Source: Loxodes magnus (taxonomy: Eukaryota; Ciliophora; Karyorelictea; Loxodida; Loxodidae). Taken from it: DNA of 64,000 nucleotides. The notes under the pieces were generated by a model. That model did not search any database, was not told where the DNA came from, and saw only the letters and a list, made by a program, of their open reading frames with translations. Each line of letters opens with the position of its first letter. Positions within the stretch are counted from its first letter, which is position 1. The position numbers were made by a program, and so were the translations under genes. This document shows positions 14,101 to 26,848 of the stretch, piece after piece. The stretch lies in assembly GCA_946699065.1 (NCBI GenBank), contig CAMPDV010000098.1:248001-312000 (forward strand), given 5' to 3'.

Positions 14101-16143
14101 AGAAATATTTGTTAAAGAAGCTTAAATAACTCCTCCTTAAGAGGCTTGATTATTCAAAAATGAATTATTGACTAATTAATCTAGAAATGAGTTTTAAAAA
14201 TAAATGCATCCTCCATAATTAGTAGCGCTATTCAATTCAAATTTATTATTTACTATATCTTTAATTTAACTGTCTTAAAATTATAAGACTCCTCCAATAA
14301 ATGCCCAATTTTTTATAAAATTATTATTTTATATAAAATCAATTTAAGATTCTCAGGCACTTAAAAATCCTCCTGAGTAAGAAGCTTTGTTTTATTAAGC
14401 ACTAATATTTGCTATTGTAGCTATATGCGAATTTAATAATGATATTGCTCCTAATGATTTTTCAGCTTCATTTTAAATGAAAGAACTGTTCGAAATTTCA
14501 AAAACTTCTACTTTTATTCCGTAAATAACACTTCCATCTTAAGCATTGTTTTTTTGAAAAGTACAGTTGGTAATTAATCTTATATAAGAATTTTCTATGT
14601 ATATTGTTCCACCATTCTATTAAGCTTTGTTTTATTCAAAAATATTATTTTAAATAATTTCAATTTAGCTTTCACTAATTGAATAAAAAGCGCCAAACAT
14701 AGCTTAATTATAATAACATTTATTTTTAATAAAGATACTCACATTTGATTTTAAAAGATATAGGGATCCTCCTTCTTCTGCAAAGTTATTAAAAAATATA
14801 TTATTTGAAACTTCTTAGATTTTAGAATTCTCTATGTAAAAAGCTCCTCCTTAACTTAAATAATCTTTTATTTGAGTAACATAATTATCAATAAATTTAC
14901 AGTTTTAAACATTATAAATTGTTGAATTTACTAGCATTATAGCTCCTCCGTAAAATTGAGCTGCATTCTTTTCAAATGAACAGTTTAAAATACTTTTTAC
15001 AGATGAGTTTTCAATATAAAAAGCACTTCCTTAAAAAGAATCTTGTCTAAAAAATATAGAATCTTTTATATATTCACATTTTGAGTTTATTAGTTTTATT
15101 AAAGAATCAATTTTAGCTTAGTTTCCAACAAAAAAGCATTTTTCAATTTATAAACTTGAGTTTTAGTTCGATTATATCAATTAATTATTTTATTAAAAGG
15201 TAACTTCTATCAAAAAGGATGTTGAATTTTACGAAATCAAAGCAGCATCAGAATTTTGTGTATTTTATTTGTATTATGAGGATTTCAGTCATAATTTAGT
15301 ATAAACGTAGAAAATACAAAATTAGTCAATGGTATTATCCTAAAAGATTGAATAACTAACATTTAATTAGCTATTATAACTATAAATTATATTTTCTTTA
15401 TTATATTCAAATTAAGTATTATTTAAGATAACATGTGAATTATATGCTCTTATTATACTTCCTCTTTTCGAAGTTTCCATATGATGTATATCAACTTAAT
15501 TAAATTTTAAATAACTAAAATTTGCTCTTAAATAAGTAAATGATTTTCAAGGGAGATTAAAAATTATTACTGTTTAGAATGAAACATAAGATTCCTATGA
15601 TGATAAAAGATAAGAATTATTGTATTCGCTACAATCAGAGGTCTAGCAGGAAAATTGAAATTACTGGTGAACGCCAGTAATTATAATATTTTTTAGTATA
15701 AATAAGTCATTATTTAAATTTATTTTAATTAAAGGATCTTTAAAAAAAATGGCGCCTATTCAATCTTAATTTTCGCACATTGTATAAATATACGAATATT
15801 AACTACAATTAAAACTTTCTATTTAAATTTATTTAGAGCCAGATCATTATTCTCCAGATCTTAAAATTTCGCAATTATCTATGCAAGTTGCACAGTAAAG
15901 ACATTCCATGGTATGCAAATATGGAGAAATAAATATATAATTCTAAATATCCACGTCCAAAAGATTCAGTACATCTTAGATTGAAGTATAAGGAAAATCA
16001 ATGGTTCCATCCTCATAATTTAGTCCCAGATTTTAAGAAATTTAAGGAGTTGTTATGAAATAAACTGCATCCTGTGACTCACAACTCAAAAAGAGCAGAT
16101 AACCGATAATGGATAAAATAATCATCCTAGTCCTCGAAGGCAT
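8104..16143 (-). CDS. Giant beta-helix repeat, EGF-like, multi-pass membrane protein
   Basis: A single uninterrupted frame of 2,680 codons from ATG (16143) to UGA (8104-8106), 2,679 aa. Residues 1-23 form a signal peptide (basic start, then MIILSIIGYLLFLSC). Residues ~380-1,920 are dozens of imperfect repeats of ~27-40 residues with the pattern GGA-(I/L)-Y ... NS ... N..F..N.A, typical of parallel beta-helix (pectin-lyase-like) surface proteins. Around residue 2,010 there is a Cys-rich EGF-like piece (CKDGYTGPLCDVC). Residues ~2,050-2,385 contain about eight hydrophobic segments, then a charged ~295-residue tail ending in PEEEEKAKYWR. Architecturally this resembles large ciliate surface membrane proteins of unknown role. 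Its function is inferred only from architecture: an extracellular repeat stalk anchored by a polytopic domain. UAA/UAG codons are abundant (Gln), and internal UGA occurs as Trp. No intron is needed. Confidence 0.9.
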
Positions 16144-19100
16144 TTTAAATTATAATTAAACTAAAATAAAATTTAAATATGCTACTTAACATTTGATTGG
16201 CTAATAATTTCTATCTACTATTAATTTAATTTAAACAAACTCAATTATCTTTATTTTAAATATATCTTTAATTTTATTATTTAGTAAAATTGTTGTAATC
16301 AAAGCAATTTTAAATTAAAAATACATTTAATTTATGAATTTTATATCTAAAATAAATTTAGCTGATTAAGTATTTGTTGATAGAGTAGGAAAGAAATAAT
16401 TAAATAATAGCTATTTTAAATTAAAAATTTCTAGTATAATTAAAAAGTATATAACAAATGTATTTAAAATACTTTACTTGAGATTAATAATTAAGCTATT
16501 TTGCTGTTACCAAAATATGAAATAGTTGGTTTATAAATAATAAATAATTATAGTAACTATGTAGAAATTAAATAGCTTGCTTAAAGGAATTTATTTAAGT
16601 TATATTTAAAATAATTTAACTAGTTATAACTAAATACTAGGTAATTAAATTTTATCTTTTGCTAGTCTTTATTTTTCATGTTGAAACAATTGTTTATTAA
16701 TATTCTTTAAATTTTAATAAATTTTTAGCTTAAGTTAAATTTATTAGTCTTATAATTTCATGGGTACAGCTATTTCTGAGGAAAATTAATTCCAATCAAA
16801 TATTTATTATTTAAAGACTGACTTAAAGCATTTGCCAAACAAAATAAATAGATATTATAATCTTCTTCCTTTAAAATTAATTTAATGATAAACCTTTTTC
16901 TAATTTTTGAGATTAATAATTGAAAATACAAGCGCTTTCGCTAATTAATTTAAACTTAGATTTATAAGCCAGGATAAATTATGTAAAATCTCTTTATTAT
17001 TGAGTAAAATTTTAAAGCCTAAACATAATTTAATTTTTAACTACCTCATTAAATTCTACTATTTGAACTCAGAGTAAGCATAACTTAATTTTTAGACTTA
17101 AAATTAGGCATTTCTTTTAATGTATAAATCCAACTTTTTAATTTTTCAAATTTATAGATAAATTTGGATTATAATATTTCACCAAAGATTTAAATTATTA
17201 GCTTGCCCTTAATTTTTATCCTTGACTGGAGATAAAATTTATTTTTATAGGTTACTATTAATTTTTGCCTTAATAAATGCAAATAAATTTCTTTTTTTCT
17301 GGTGGTTTGTGCCTAGCTTTTTCTGGAGTATCTTAAAGAATTATTGTGATTTTAAAATAAATAAAAAATTTTATTTATCATTTTAGGATTTAAAAGAACT
17401 TATATAATCATATTTAGTAAAAATCATTTAGATATTTGTCAGAAGTCATAAATTAAATTTTTAACAGCTAGTCAAAATAAATTGAATCAGCTTAGCAAAC
17501 AGACTAATATTATAAAAATGTTTCTAGCTTTGGAAAATAAAGTCTTAAATTAGATGAATTGCTAATTAATAAAATTTAATTTATCTATTATATCTAAATT
17601 ATATAAAGCAAATTATTAATTAATTAGCAATGCTATTTATTTTGCTTGAAGCAACCCGTTTATTATTTGACTATCTATTTGTTAGCTATTTTAGTAACTG
17701 AAATTATAAAATTTTACTTAAAGCTATTAAGTTTATATTTATTAATAGCTATATCTTAAGCTTGTTTAATTTCCTTTTATTTATAATTAAACTATCCTTA
17801 TTATTTTAAATTCTTTCAATTTGTACTCTAATAAATCTATTTATTCTAAGTTAAATTTTAGTAAAAGAGTTACTTAAAAGGATTTATTTCTCTTTAAATT
17901 TAAAGAAATAATTAAAATCCTAAGCTTAATTAATAAAGCTTTTATTTTTTATTTATTGAGATGGAAAGAATAAGAATGGAAAAAATCTAAAGCTGAAGAG
18001 TTGTAATTATTTATAAATTTAACTTCGAGAAACATTTTTAATTTTTTCTGGATTATACAAAAGATTTGAGATCCTTTTAACAAAGCTAAATTTCAATGTA
18101 TTTATTATTTTGCTTAGACTTTATTAAGGATATTTTAAACCTGAAATATAAAAGTAAATATAATAAAATTATTTAGGAGAGCATAGTTAATAAATCTATT
18201 CATTTAAAATTTAACTTATACAAAATATCTTCCAAACGAAATTTCCTCTATTTTTACATATGCTATTTAGTATCTTTTACTGAGTACTATTATTAAAAAA
18301 GTTTTAAAATTTTCTCTATAATTTAACTAATTAAATTTCGAAATTTTTATTTAGTTTAAAAATTTTAAAGGTATTATGATTCTAAGCCAATCATGGCTAA
18401 TAAATTTTATTAACCAAAAAATCAAATAAGATATTTTAAGGAAGCATAAACTTTAGCCTTTTATACTAATTTCAATTTTTAAATAAAAATTTTACCAAAA
18501 AGTAGAAAAGCTATAGTTAAATTATAAGATAAGAAAAATAAAAGCATACATTAAGCTAGATGTATTTGATTAAGCATTAAGGACATAATAATATTAGTTA
18601 TTCATATATTCTATTTATTATTTTCTTATTTATCATTAATTATAATTATAATTAATTAATTAAATTTAAATAACTATAAACCTTTTTAATAATTATTTTT
18701 CATAAAGTTTATCATTAGTGCCTTTAATAAAATAGCTAAACTTCTAGCACTAAATTATGTATATAATATCTTTATAATAAATATTTACTAAAAATACACT
18801 AACTTTTATATTTTAAAAGTTATAAGTATCATGCATTTCATTTTAGAATAAAGCTAAAAAATTAACTTTAGTTTATTTTGTATATTTACTCTTAATTAAA
18901 TTTTTATAATTTTTTAAAGAAATGCTAAATAAAGAAATTGGAAATTGAAAAATGTTTAGAATTTTATTATAATTAATTAGAGAAGTCAAAAGCACTAAAA
19001 TTATGATTTACAACAGACTTGATTACTTATCAACCTCTTTAAAGCTGAAAGAATCGTAGATAAAAAAATTTATTTCTCTAACCTTATTTGAAAAATAGAA

Positions 19101-21178
19101 TAAACTAAATTACAACTTATTTCTAAAAGTTTAACTTTATATCTTTTTAGATTTTGAATTACAAGCAAACATTTATACTAAGATTTGTACGCTAATGAAG
19201 TTTAGAAAATAACCAAAAGGTTTTATAGAAAATTATAAGCTAGAAATATAAGGAAGATAATTATCATAAAATAGCAGCTTTATTATTTTATTTTAGCAAT
19301 AATAATGATTCAATTTATTTATTAATATTAGTTACATATACTTCATTATAAAATCGTCAACATTTGAAATGCTTTAAGCTATATAATTAAGCATAGATTC
19401 TTATTGCAAACTTTTTGAAATAAATTTGAAGAAAAGCTATTTAGACTTTAAAAAGGAGAATAAAAAAAGTATTTTTTTCATTGATTAAGTTTTATTTTAC
19501 AATTATAGATTTATTAAGTTTGCTTAACTAAAGTTAGGTAAATAAATTATTTAGAAAAACTAATAAGTATTTTGTTTAGTGATCCTAGCATTTTATTCCT
19601 CACGAAAATAAAGAGAGCAATTTTTCTGAAAAATTAATTTATATTTGAATTGATTTTTTACTAGATGAAGAAAATAATTAAGTTCGGTCTAATTAAATCT
19701 TTATGAATTAGCATAAGGTTTAAAGCACAACTTAATTAATTAATTTAAGATAAAATTAACAAATGACAACTATTTAATCTCCTTTATTTTGATATAACTA
19801 TGTACTTGAAATAAATAAAATAAATATAGCTTTATTTCATAATTGATATAGATACATAAATAAAAAATGAAAGAGTCTAACCTTATGAATTTTATAAATA
19901 TAATATTTTAATTAATTATAAAAATTAGTTAAATATAATAATTAATACTAATAAATAAAATCATATCTAAACTTATTTATATTGTTTATTTGCCCAGCTT
20001 AGTTAATTAAGGTTGTATCAAAGGATTATCTAAATAGCTAAATTTTATTTTTAGGTTTTGCAATTTTTTGTATGCTTTAAATTATTTGGTTGCTATTTCT
20101 CAAATGATTATATCTTTTAGGTATAAAAAATGGAATTTATGATAAAATTGAGTAATAAAAAAATTAAATTTTGGAATAATAGTTTGCTGCCTTTAAGTAT
20201 ATAGCAAAGCTATCATAAAAAGCAACTTAAAATACTTTAAATGTTCTTATAAAATAAAAGAGAACATGTAAAATTTATTGAAGTTAATAGCAACTTTAGA
20301 AAATAGATCTAAGTATATAAGTTCAAATATTTAATAGCATTAAGCTGTTCTTTAAAGAAAAATATTTTCATCTTTGCTTGTAAAATTTTATTTTAGCTTT
20401 ACACTATTAAATAAAATTAAGAATAATGATATATAATTTCTAGTAAATTAAATAAAAATGTTTAGATAGATTTTAAATACAAGTATATAGCTTTATAGTT
20501 ATTGAAATGATTTATTAGTTAGATAAGTAATACTTTATTTATTAAGATAGTTAAACTAAAAGAATAGCTTTTACAACTTTGAAAATTGTGAGAATATTTT
20601 CGAATTAATTTAAAGGTTATAAGATTTAGAAAATGGTTAAAGCAAAAATAAAGAAAAAAAAATCATAATACTAAAGCTTCAAAGTATATTATGCAATTTA
20701 AAATTTTGTTTTAAAACCATTAGGGAAAATAATAAAAAACTTATAATTATTTTAAGTTTATAATGTTGTAGCATCTTCTAAAATCAATTTGAAATAGAAT
20801 AAGTTTAGCTTATTTTTTTAAAGAAATACATTTATTCTATTTAGATGCTTTTTTATCTATAATTTTATTTTAAATTAAAAGTTTCCTAATTTTAAACTTT
20901 ATGTATTAGGTAGATATAGGATTATGTTCTAATAAAATAAACTAAAATCTTATTAATAATAGATTTAAAGAAAATTGTTCAGATACTAAGTAAATTTAAA
21001 ACAAGGATAATAAACTTAAAGCATTTAATTAATTGAATAAAAATTATACAATGCCTATTAAATTAATTTAGGAAATTTGAGTTCTGAATTTAAATTTATA
21101 ATAAACAAATATAAGATTTGTTTAAATAAAGAGAATAGATTAAATTAAATATTTTTATAATTTAAATTTTAGCAGCAG
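16144..21178. other. Intergenic AT desert
   Basis: About 5 kb of low-complexity A/T sequence upstream of the giant gene. No frame with convincing composition, no repeat copy and no structured RNA was seen. Confidence 0.5.
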
Positions 21179-22005
21179 ATGTCGGGATTCAAACCAGGAT
21201 TCTTCGCGGCTCCTAAAAAGTAGGAGTTAACGACATCCTAGAAAGGCTAGTACCAGGAAAAGGGTACAAAAAAGGTCACCCATCAGAAGAAAAGCCTGGG
21301 AAATTGGCTAAGAATATTATGCACTCGAAAGTCTCGAATCTCAACATATAATAATAAATAAGCTATTTTTAGCTGATTAAAATGGTGCTAGATCTCCATG
21401 AAGAGGTCAAAAAGTTGAAGAAAGAGAATAAGAAGTTAATGGAAAAATTTGAACTTGCAGAGTAAAAATTGCAGCTTTAAATTGAATTGAAAGAATAAAG
21501 GAATGATCCAAGGATAATTGAAGGTGAAAATAACTCAATATTTAAGCCTAAACGACAAGCAAAAAGATGTTATTATTGTAACTCTTAAAAGCTCTGTAGA
21601 AAAGATGCTAGAAATTTCTAAATTTCAAGTAAGAATATTGAAATTATTAGAAGCAGTTGGAGGTCAAAAGAAAGAAATAATAATAACTAAAGCTATCAAT
21701 AAAAAATTATACTACAACAAATTTGTAGAAATTTACAAGAAAAAAGACATCTAGCATCTAGGTGAAATAGAATTAAAGGACAACATGCATGGTAAGGAGA
21801 AGAGTTGCAGAGATTTTTAGACTTTTATATTTAGCCTCTAGAGCAATCTATAGGTTGGTGGGAAAGAGGATGAAATACCTCCAAGAAAGCCAAAACTTAA
21901 TTTTGTATTTTTATTTAAAATTTAGATAAAATTTATTAAGATAATATCATTTTTCCTTTATTTATAAAGAAATAAATATTTTAATATTTTCTTAAAACAA
22001 AATGA
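21179..22005 (+). CDS. Family A repeat protein (coiled coil, Cys knuckle-like), copy A1
   Basis: ATG to UGA with one proposed 26-nt GT-AG intron (21220-21245), giving 266 aa. The intron removes the only frame break and leaves a length divisible by three. The order of parts is: N-terminal FKPGFFAAPKK; EKPGKLAKNIMH; LIKMVLDLHEEVKKLKKEN leading into a coiled coil (residues ~60-100); a Cys cluster RCYYCNSQKLCRKD; then EELQRFLDFYI, LEQ and WWERGWN, and QFCIFI. The same blocks, in the same order, occur in copies at 56223 (+), 59971-60846 (-) and 62290 (+). No database family is recognised; the Cys cluster is only reminiscent of a Gag-type zinc knuckle. GC content is visibly higher than the flanks. 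It is either a multigene family or the coding part of a dispersed element. Confidence 0.6.
21220..21245 (+). other. Proposed 26-nt intron in copy A1
   Basis: Begins GTAGGAG and ends AAAG. Removing it joins FKPGFFAAPKK to LVPGKGYKKGH in one frame that stays open for the rest of the gene and matches other copies. It overlaps a perfect CTCCT/AGGAG hairpin. The alternative is a simple frameshift. Confidence 0.45.
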
Positions 22006-23319
22006 GCATTTTTTTAAACTAAGAAACTACGAAATAATAAATTATTTATTGAATTCTTTAGTAAAAAATTAAATAATTAAGCAATAAAGCAATTTAATTT
22101 TTTTTAATCTATAGCAATATCTTATAGATATTTATGGAAAGAACTAAAAATAACTAATCTATTTTATTGCTATGTCTTACATATTAGAAACTTAATTTAA
22201 TCTTCATTTTTTAAATTAAATATACAAATGTATTTAATTATTTAGACTAGATAGTCTATTAAATTAAATAGAGTTTATTAAATTTCAGCAAAGTTATATA
22301 AAGTTAATTTATCTTATTTGAGATTTTATAAAAATATATGAAAATGACTATAAATAATTTCAATACATATTATAATTTAATATAATAAATCTTGGTAAGG
22401 AATTTAATTAAAGTATTGATAATTACTTCTATTAAACTACAATTTATAATAGTTTAATAATAAATTAAAGGGAATTGTTCTATTGTAAACTCATATAATT
22501 TAAAGAATTAATAACGATAAGTTGCTTTTTTGTATAGATAGATATTTCTTTAAGCGATTTCTTACTAATATTTAGAAATTTAAATTAGTATAGAGTCCAA
22601 AGATATCTATTCACTAATATATGAGAAATGTTATCAGAATTAAGCATTTAGTAGGATCTTAAAACTTTGCTGATAATAAATATTCAAGCAGCCTCTTAAA
22701 AGAAATAAATGAATTTGAAATATAAAATAAATTTGGAAATATTAAAAGGAATATTCTAAAAATATTAAAAAAATGTTGTTAAATTCAAATAAAAAATTAA
22801 GCTGATTCTTTCAAATGGATCACTAAGGATTAAAAAATATTAAAAATTTGATCTTTTCTTTATTAGATTGGTAATTTTAAAAGCTTTTCATAAATAAAAT
22901 GATTAAAAATAAACTGAAAATATAATTTTGATTTTATTTTTAAAATCTACAAAATATCTTTAATGAAAGAAGCTAATTTTTAAATTAAAGATACTCTTAA
23001 ACTTAAAATTAAAATTGTGAACATAGTTTAATTATTAAAAATAAATAATTTAAAGTTAATTGAATAAAATCAGGTAAAAATTAGTTTTCATTAAGAAAAA
23101 TTGATTTTTTCAAATATTTCATTTAATATATAAAATTTACTAGGCTAATATTTAAAAATTTTTAATTAATAATCTTTTTAAAAATTGATAAAGCTATATT
23201 TAAAATTATTATTTTAATCTTCATTTTTAATTTTAATATTTATTTAAATTCCTTTTAATTCAGTTAAAGCTTTGCAGAAATTGATTTAATTTTTAAAAAA
23301 TTAAGATAAATAAAATTAT
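22006..23319. other. Intergenic AT-rich region
   Basis: No convincing frame, repeat or RNA gene was seen between copy A1 and the family C element. Confidence 0.4.
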
Positions 23320-23725
23320 AGAGCGCGTAGCATCTATTTGAAGCGCAGCTTTTTCATTATTAATATTAAAAAAGTGTTCTCATTTTTCTTGTTGTCATTC
23401 TAGCTGTCCATTGAGTAACGTCAGCTTCTCTAAATAGGGAATCTGTTTATTAAAAATATTATTCTAAAATTTTGGACTGGATGTTCCAGTCTTCTTGAAT
23501 AAGGTCCAAATAAGAATTTTTAGTCAAGTCATAAGCAGGCCTGTCAGTCAAACATTCATACTGCTAGCGAGAACTCTCTAAATTAGATTTATCTCTTTTG
23601 AGCTTGCTACCCAATCCCGTGGTGGCATCTAGTGTGGGATTATTCGCAATGCAATATACACTGCAATCCTTATAACGATCCTATGGTAATTGAAGAACAG
23701 AATGTAAAATCTTTTTTGAGTCAAA
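23320..23725 (-). repeat. Family C element, copy C3, with coding-like frame
   Basis: On the minus strand a frame ending at UGA (23354-23356) runs about 120 codons with no internal UGA and very protein-like composition (for example QDRYKDCSVYCIANNPTLD, then LDLIQEDWNIQSKILEQYF). No in-frame ATG was found upstream, so it looks 5'-truncated or has an unseen first exon. The 3' end carries the terminal sequence shared with copies at 26713, 40735 and 55871: a GATGCTAC/GGTGCTAC core followed by CTCTATAAT. GC content is much higher than the flanks. Similarity to C1 and C2 is clear only at this terminus. Confidence 0.5.
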
Positions 23726-23769
23726 AAAATTAAAAAATTAAAAATACCAAAAATGTCTAAAAATAGGTC

Positions 23770-24111
23770 ATGGCTCAAAGAATTTCAAAGAAAGATGCTT
23801 CTACTGATAGAAGGTAGATCATATTTTTAGAATATGCTGGTATTTATAGAAGAATCAAGAAATAAATACTTAAATGATATGAAATAATATAACTAAATTA
23901 TTTTGCTCTCCAAAAGGAAAGATCTACAAAAAATAAGCAGTGGAGACTAATTACTATTAAACATAATAAATGCTTAAAATAGTATACCAAAATAAATGTT
24001 TGGGCCAAAATGAGAATGGAGCAAGATTTCTGTGGTCAAGAAAAGCTAAATTTGCGCAAAAGCCGTTACGTAATAGAAGAAGCGAGTTCTTAAGAAGATT
24101 GTATCATTTGA
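23770..24111 (+). CDS. Hypothetical 113-aa basic protein
   Basis: ATG to UGA, 114 codons, with one internal UGA (ILKWYEII). It starts MAQRISKKDASTDRRQIIF and ends SRYVIEEASSQEDCII. The composition is balanced, with a charged, mildly acidic end, and GC content rises toward the 3' part. It is divergent from the adjacent C3 element, with only ~45 bp between them. No family was recognised. The absence of long A/T-driven residue runs makes it one of the more believable small frames. Confidence 0.45.
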
Positions 24112-25286
24112 TCGCATGAAACGATTACATCATCTAAAAAAAATAATAACTTATCAATGATAAACCTAAAGATGATGATATCATTTTAAATTATCTTATC
24201 TTATGCCTTTATATATTAAAGTATTTCTTATAAAAACTTTATCTTCATAAATATTATCTTATCTAATTAAATAATTCAATTTTATTGAGTATTTTAAGCT
24301 TAAATAATAAAAAAGTTAAAAAACTACTCAATAATTTTAAAAGATAATGTATTTTCAAACTTTCTAGCAAAAATATTTAAAATAAAAATTTAATTAAAGC
24401 AACATTAATTAATCTCAAATCTTTATAAACGTGAGCAAAATAAGCTCTTAGAATATATTAATATTTTAAATAATTAAAATTTTTTTTGCTTAAAATTTTT
24501 AAAATTGTTCATATCTAAAAAAATTGCATCAATAAATTTAGTAAAAGTAATCTAAAATAAAGATCTTGTTAGTTAAAATTAGTTATTATTTTATAGTTTA
24601 TCTAACTATTCTAAATTCATAAGAAAAAGTTTACCATTTTTAATTATTTTCGCTAGAAATTGATTTTTATAATTTAATTATATTTATAGTTAATAATTTG
24701 CTTATTAATCCATTTTGCATTTTTTTTTAGATATTTTAACAAATTTTAATAGAATTTGTTTATTTTCATCAAAGAAATGTAAATTTTTAATTAATTATAA
24801 AATAAAATTTTATAAAAATTTTTAAGTTGGAAAGCTCTGCCAAAAGAGAAAAATTTGGTAAATAAAAAATGTAGAAGTTTAATTGTTAATTCTTATAACC
24901 CTTTAATTACAACCTTTAAAGGAAGTCTGTTTATCATTCTCTATTTCTTAGAAATCTTTTAAACTTAAAACAAAAAACTTTATCTAAACATAATCTCTAA
25001 ATTAAAATAAAAATGAAGCTTATATAAGTGCTTTATAACTTGTATTTATAATTATATTAAGTCTTCTTTTTAATGAGTTTATATATTAAGCATTTAATAA
25101 TAATAATTTTAAAGTAAATTAAAATAACTTAGGAACTTGAATAAGAAATGATATTAATAAAAATAATTTTAGAGATTATGTTTAAAAAGCTTTAAAGATA
25201 ATAATAATTATTTACATCAAGTAATTTTCTAGATTTAAAATATAATATTTTAGTTATATTTATTTTAATCTATTTAGGTTTAAATA
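24112..25286. other. Intergenic AT-rich region
   Basis: No gene recognised. The ~30 bases just before the Kelch start resemble the upstream sequence of its paralogue at 50322, suggesting that part of the promoter/leader was duplicated with the gene. Confidence 0.4.
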
Positions 25287-26252
25287 ATGGATACCAAATT
25301 ATCTTTAGAAGAAACATTAGATTAAGACTAAACCTCTAGTCTTTTTAAAATTATTTTTCTAAGAAAATTGTTAAGATAAAGATAATAATAAACTGGAGTA
25401 TTCCTTTTCTCTAGACTAGGAATTTTATTTATCAAATACGAGATTTGCCCAAACCTTGCTTACGAAAAATTCAAATTTTATTAGGCTATCTAGACGGATA
25501 GTAATAAGCTGTTTACATTTGATATCTAAGCTCTTAATTAAACTTTTCGGGAGATAGAAGTTTAGCATATTGATTCAAATTGATCAAAGTTCTTTCAAAT
25601 GAAAGATAATTAGTTTTTTATTAGCGGAGGATAAAACTAGAATAGACTTACTCTTTGAAAGAAAAAAGTAATTTTTGAAGGATAAATGTTAAGTAATAGA
25701 GGAGATCATGGTGTAGAATACGATAAGCATGCTTAATAAATTTATCTCATAGCTGGTTATGGAAGTTCTCAACGAAGCGAAATTTTTGACTTGAAAAGAA
25801 AAAAATGTTAAGAAATTGAAAAATTCCCAGTTTATATCAAAGCAAATGGAGTTACCAATTTTTTAAAATCTTTATTTTCATTTGGCGGTTGGGATGATTT
25901 TAATAATACTCGTCAAAAAGACAATATATATTGATATGAGAAGACAGTAAATAATTGAAACATTATTTCAACTACACTTCCAAGAAAAGCACCAGCTGTT
26001 TCATTATAAATCAAGTATAGAAATAACATTATAGTTTATGATATGTGACTTAACGACATGAAGACTGTTATATTCGATATAAATAATGAGAAAGTTTATG
26101 AGCATGGATAAACATTTCCTGGTAATGGAATGTGCTTAATAGCTAATTCCATATTTTAAAAAGACTAGATTTATTAATACTAAGTGAACTGTTAAAATCT
26201 CTATGCTTATGAAATGAAGAAAGGAGAATGGAGAGATTTACTACAAAAATGA
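25287..26252 (+). CDS. Kelch-repeat protein, paralogue 1
   Basis: 321 aa from ATG to UGA. Kelch-type motifs are visible: ISGG near residue 115, YLIAGYGSSQRSEIFDL (~152-168), FSFGGWDDF (~195), and short stretches where an aromatic pair precedes a hydrophobic strand, as expected of beta-propeller blades. The N-terminal ~50 residues contain FLRKLLRQRQ and YEICPNL, shared with both other paralogues (49357-50322 and 58106-59041) and absent from generic Kelch proteins, so this is a lineage-specific family. Likely a protein-interaction scaffold; no partner can be named. Internal UGA codons fall at Trp in IYWYEK, NNWNII and YDMW. The paralogue has UGG at the last of these. The stop is placed at UGA 26250-26252 because the sequences diverge soon afterwards, although ~45 nt of 3' sequence is also conserved. 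Confidence 0.8.
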
Positions 26253-26712
26253 GAGAACTTATTACTTACAGCTCTAATATCTATTTTAATAGCTTAAGAC
26301 AGTCTTTAATTAATATGGTTTTAATTGTCTTTAATTTAAAATTTATAGATATATAAGAAAGTTTTAAATCAGTATTTATTTTAATTTAGAGAAATGCTTT
26401 TCATTTAAATTTAGACTCACTGCTAATTTTTAATAGATAATTAGAAGATTTAAAAACCAGAATCTATCAGATTAATAGAACAATAGCGAAAAAAGTAGCA
26501 AAATAAAAAATGTTAATGTTCTTGTACAAAATTATCTCTATTTGCTTAGAAAAAATCTAATTTGAGAAATATTTGCTTGATTTTGTTAAAAACAAGATAT
26601 ATAAAAAAGCAAGCAAGGAGGTTATGAAAAAATATCTAACTTATATCTTTCAAAATATTTTGCTGAAATTAAGATAATATCACTTTAATTATTTTTATTA
26701 TTATTATAAAGA

Positions 26713-26752
26713 GTGCGCACCAACGAGGTGCTACGAGTTCTAGAATCTAATT
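26713..26752 (+). repeat. Solo 3' terminus of family C
   Basis: About 40 nt containing a GCACC/GGTGC hairpin, then TAC and a TTCTAGAATCT tail. It corresponds to the ends of the three longer C copies, but no related sequence precedes it. This makes it a 5'-truncated insertion or a functional terminal signal on its own. Confidence 0.45.
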
Positions 26753-26848
26753 TATTATTATCATTTTTTATAAAATTTTAAAGTTAATTTATTTTTTACA
26801 ATCATGTAAAATTTTAATATTTAAAATATTTTATATATAATTGAAAAG

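Noticed and set aside
21180..21245. tRNA on the minus strand (GGTTTGAATCC and a 5-bp anticodon-like hairpin)
   Set aside because: T-stem pairs do not form, the D arm is missing, and the position encodes FKPGF of family A.
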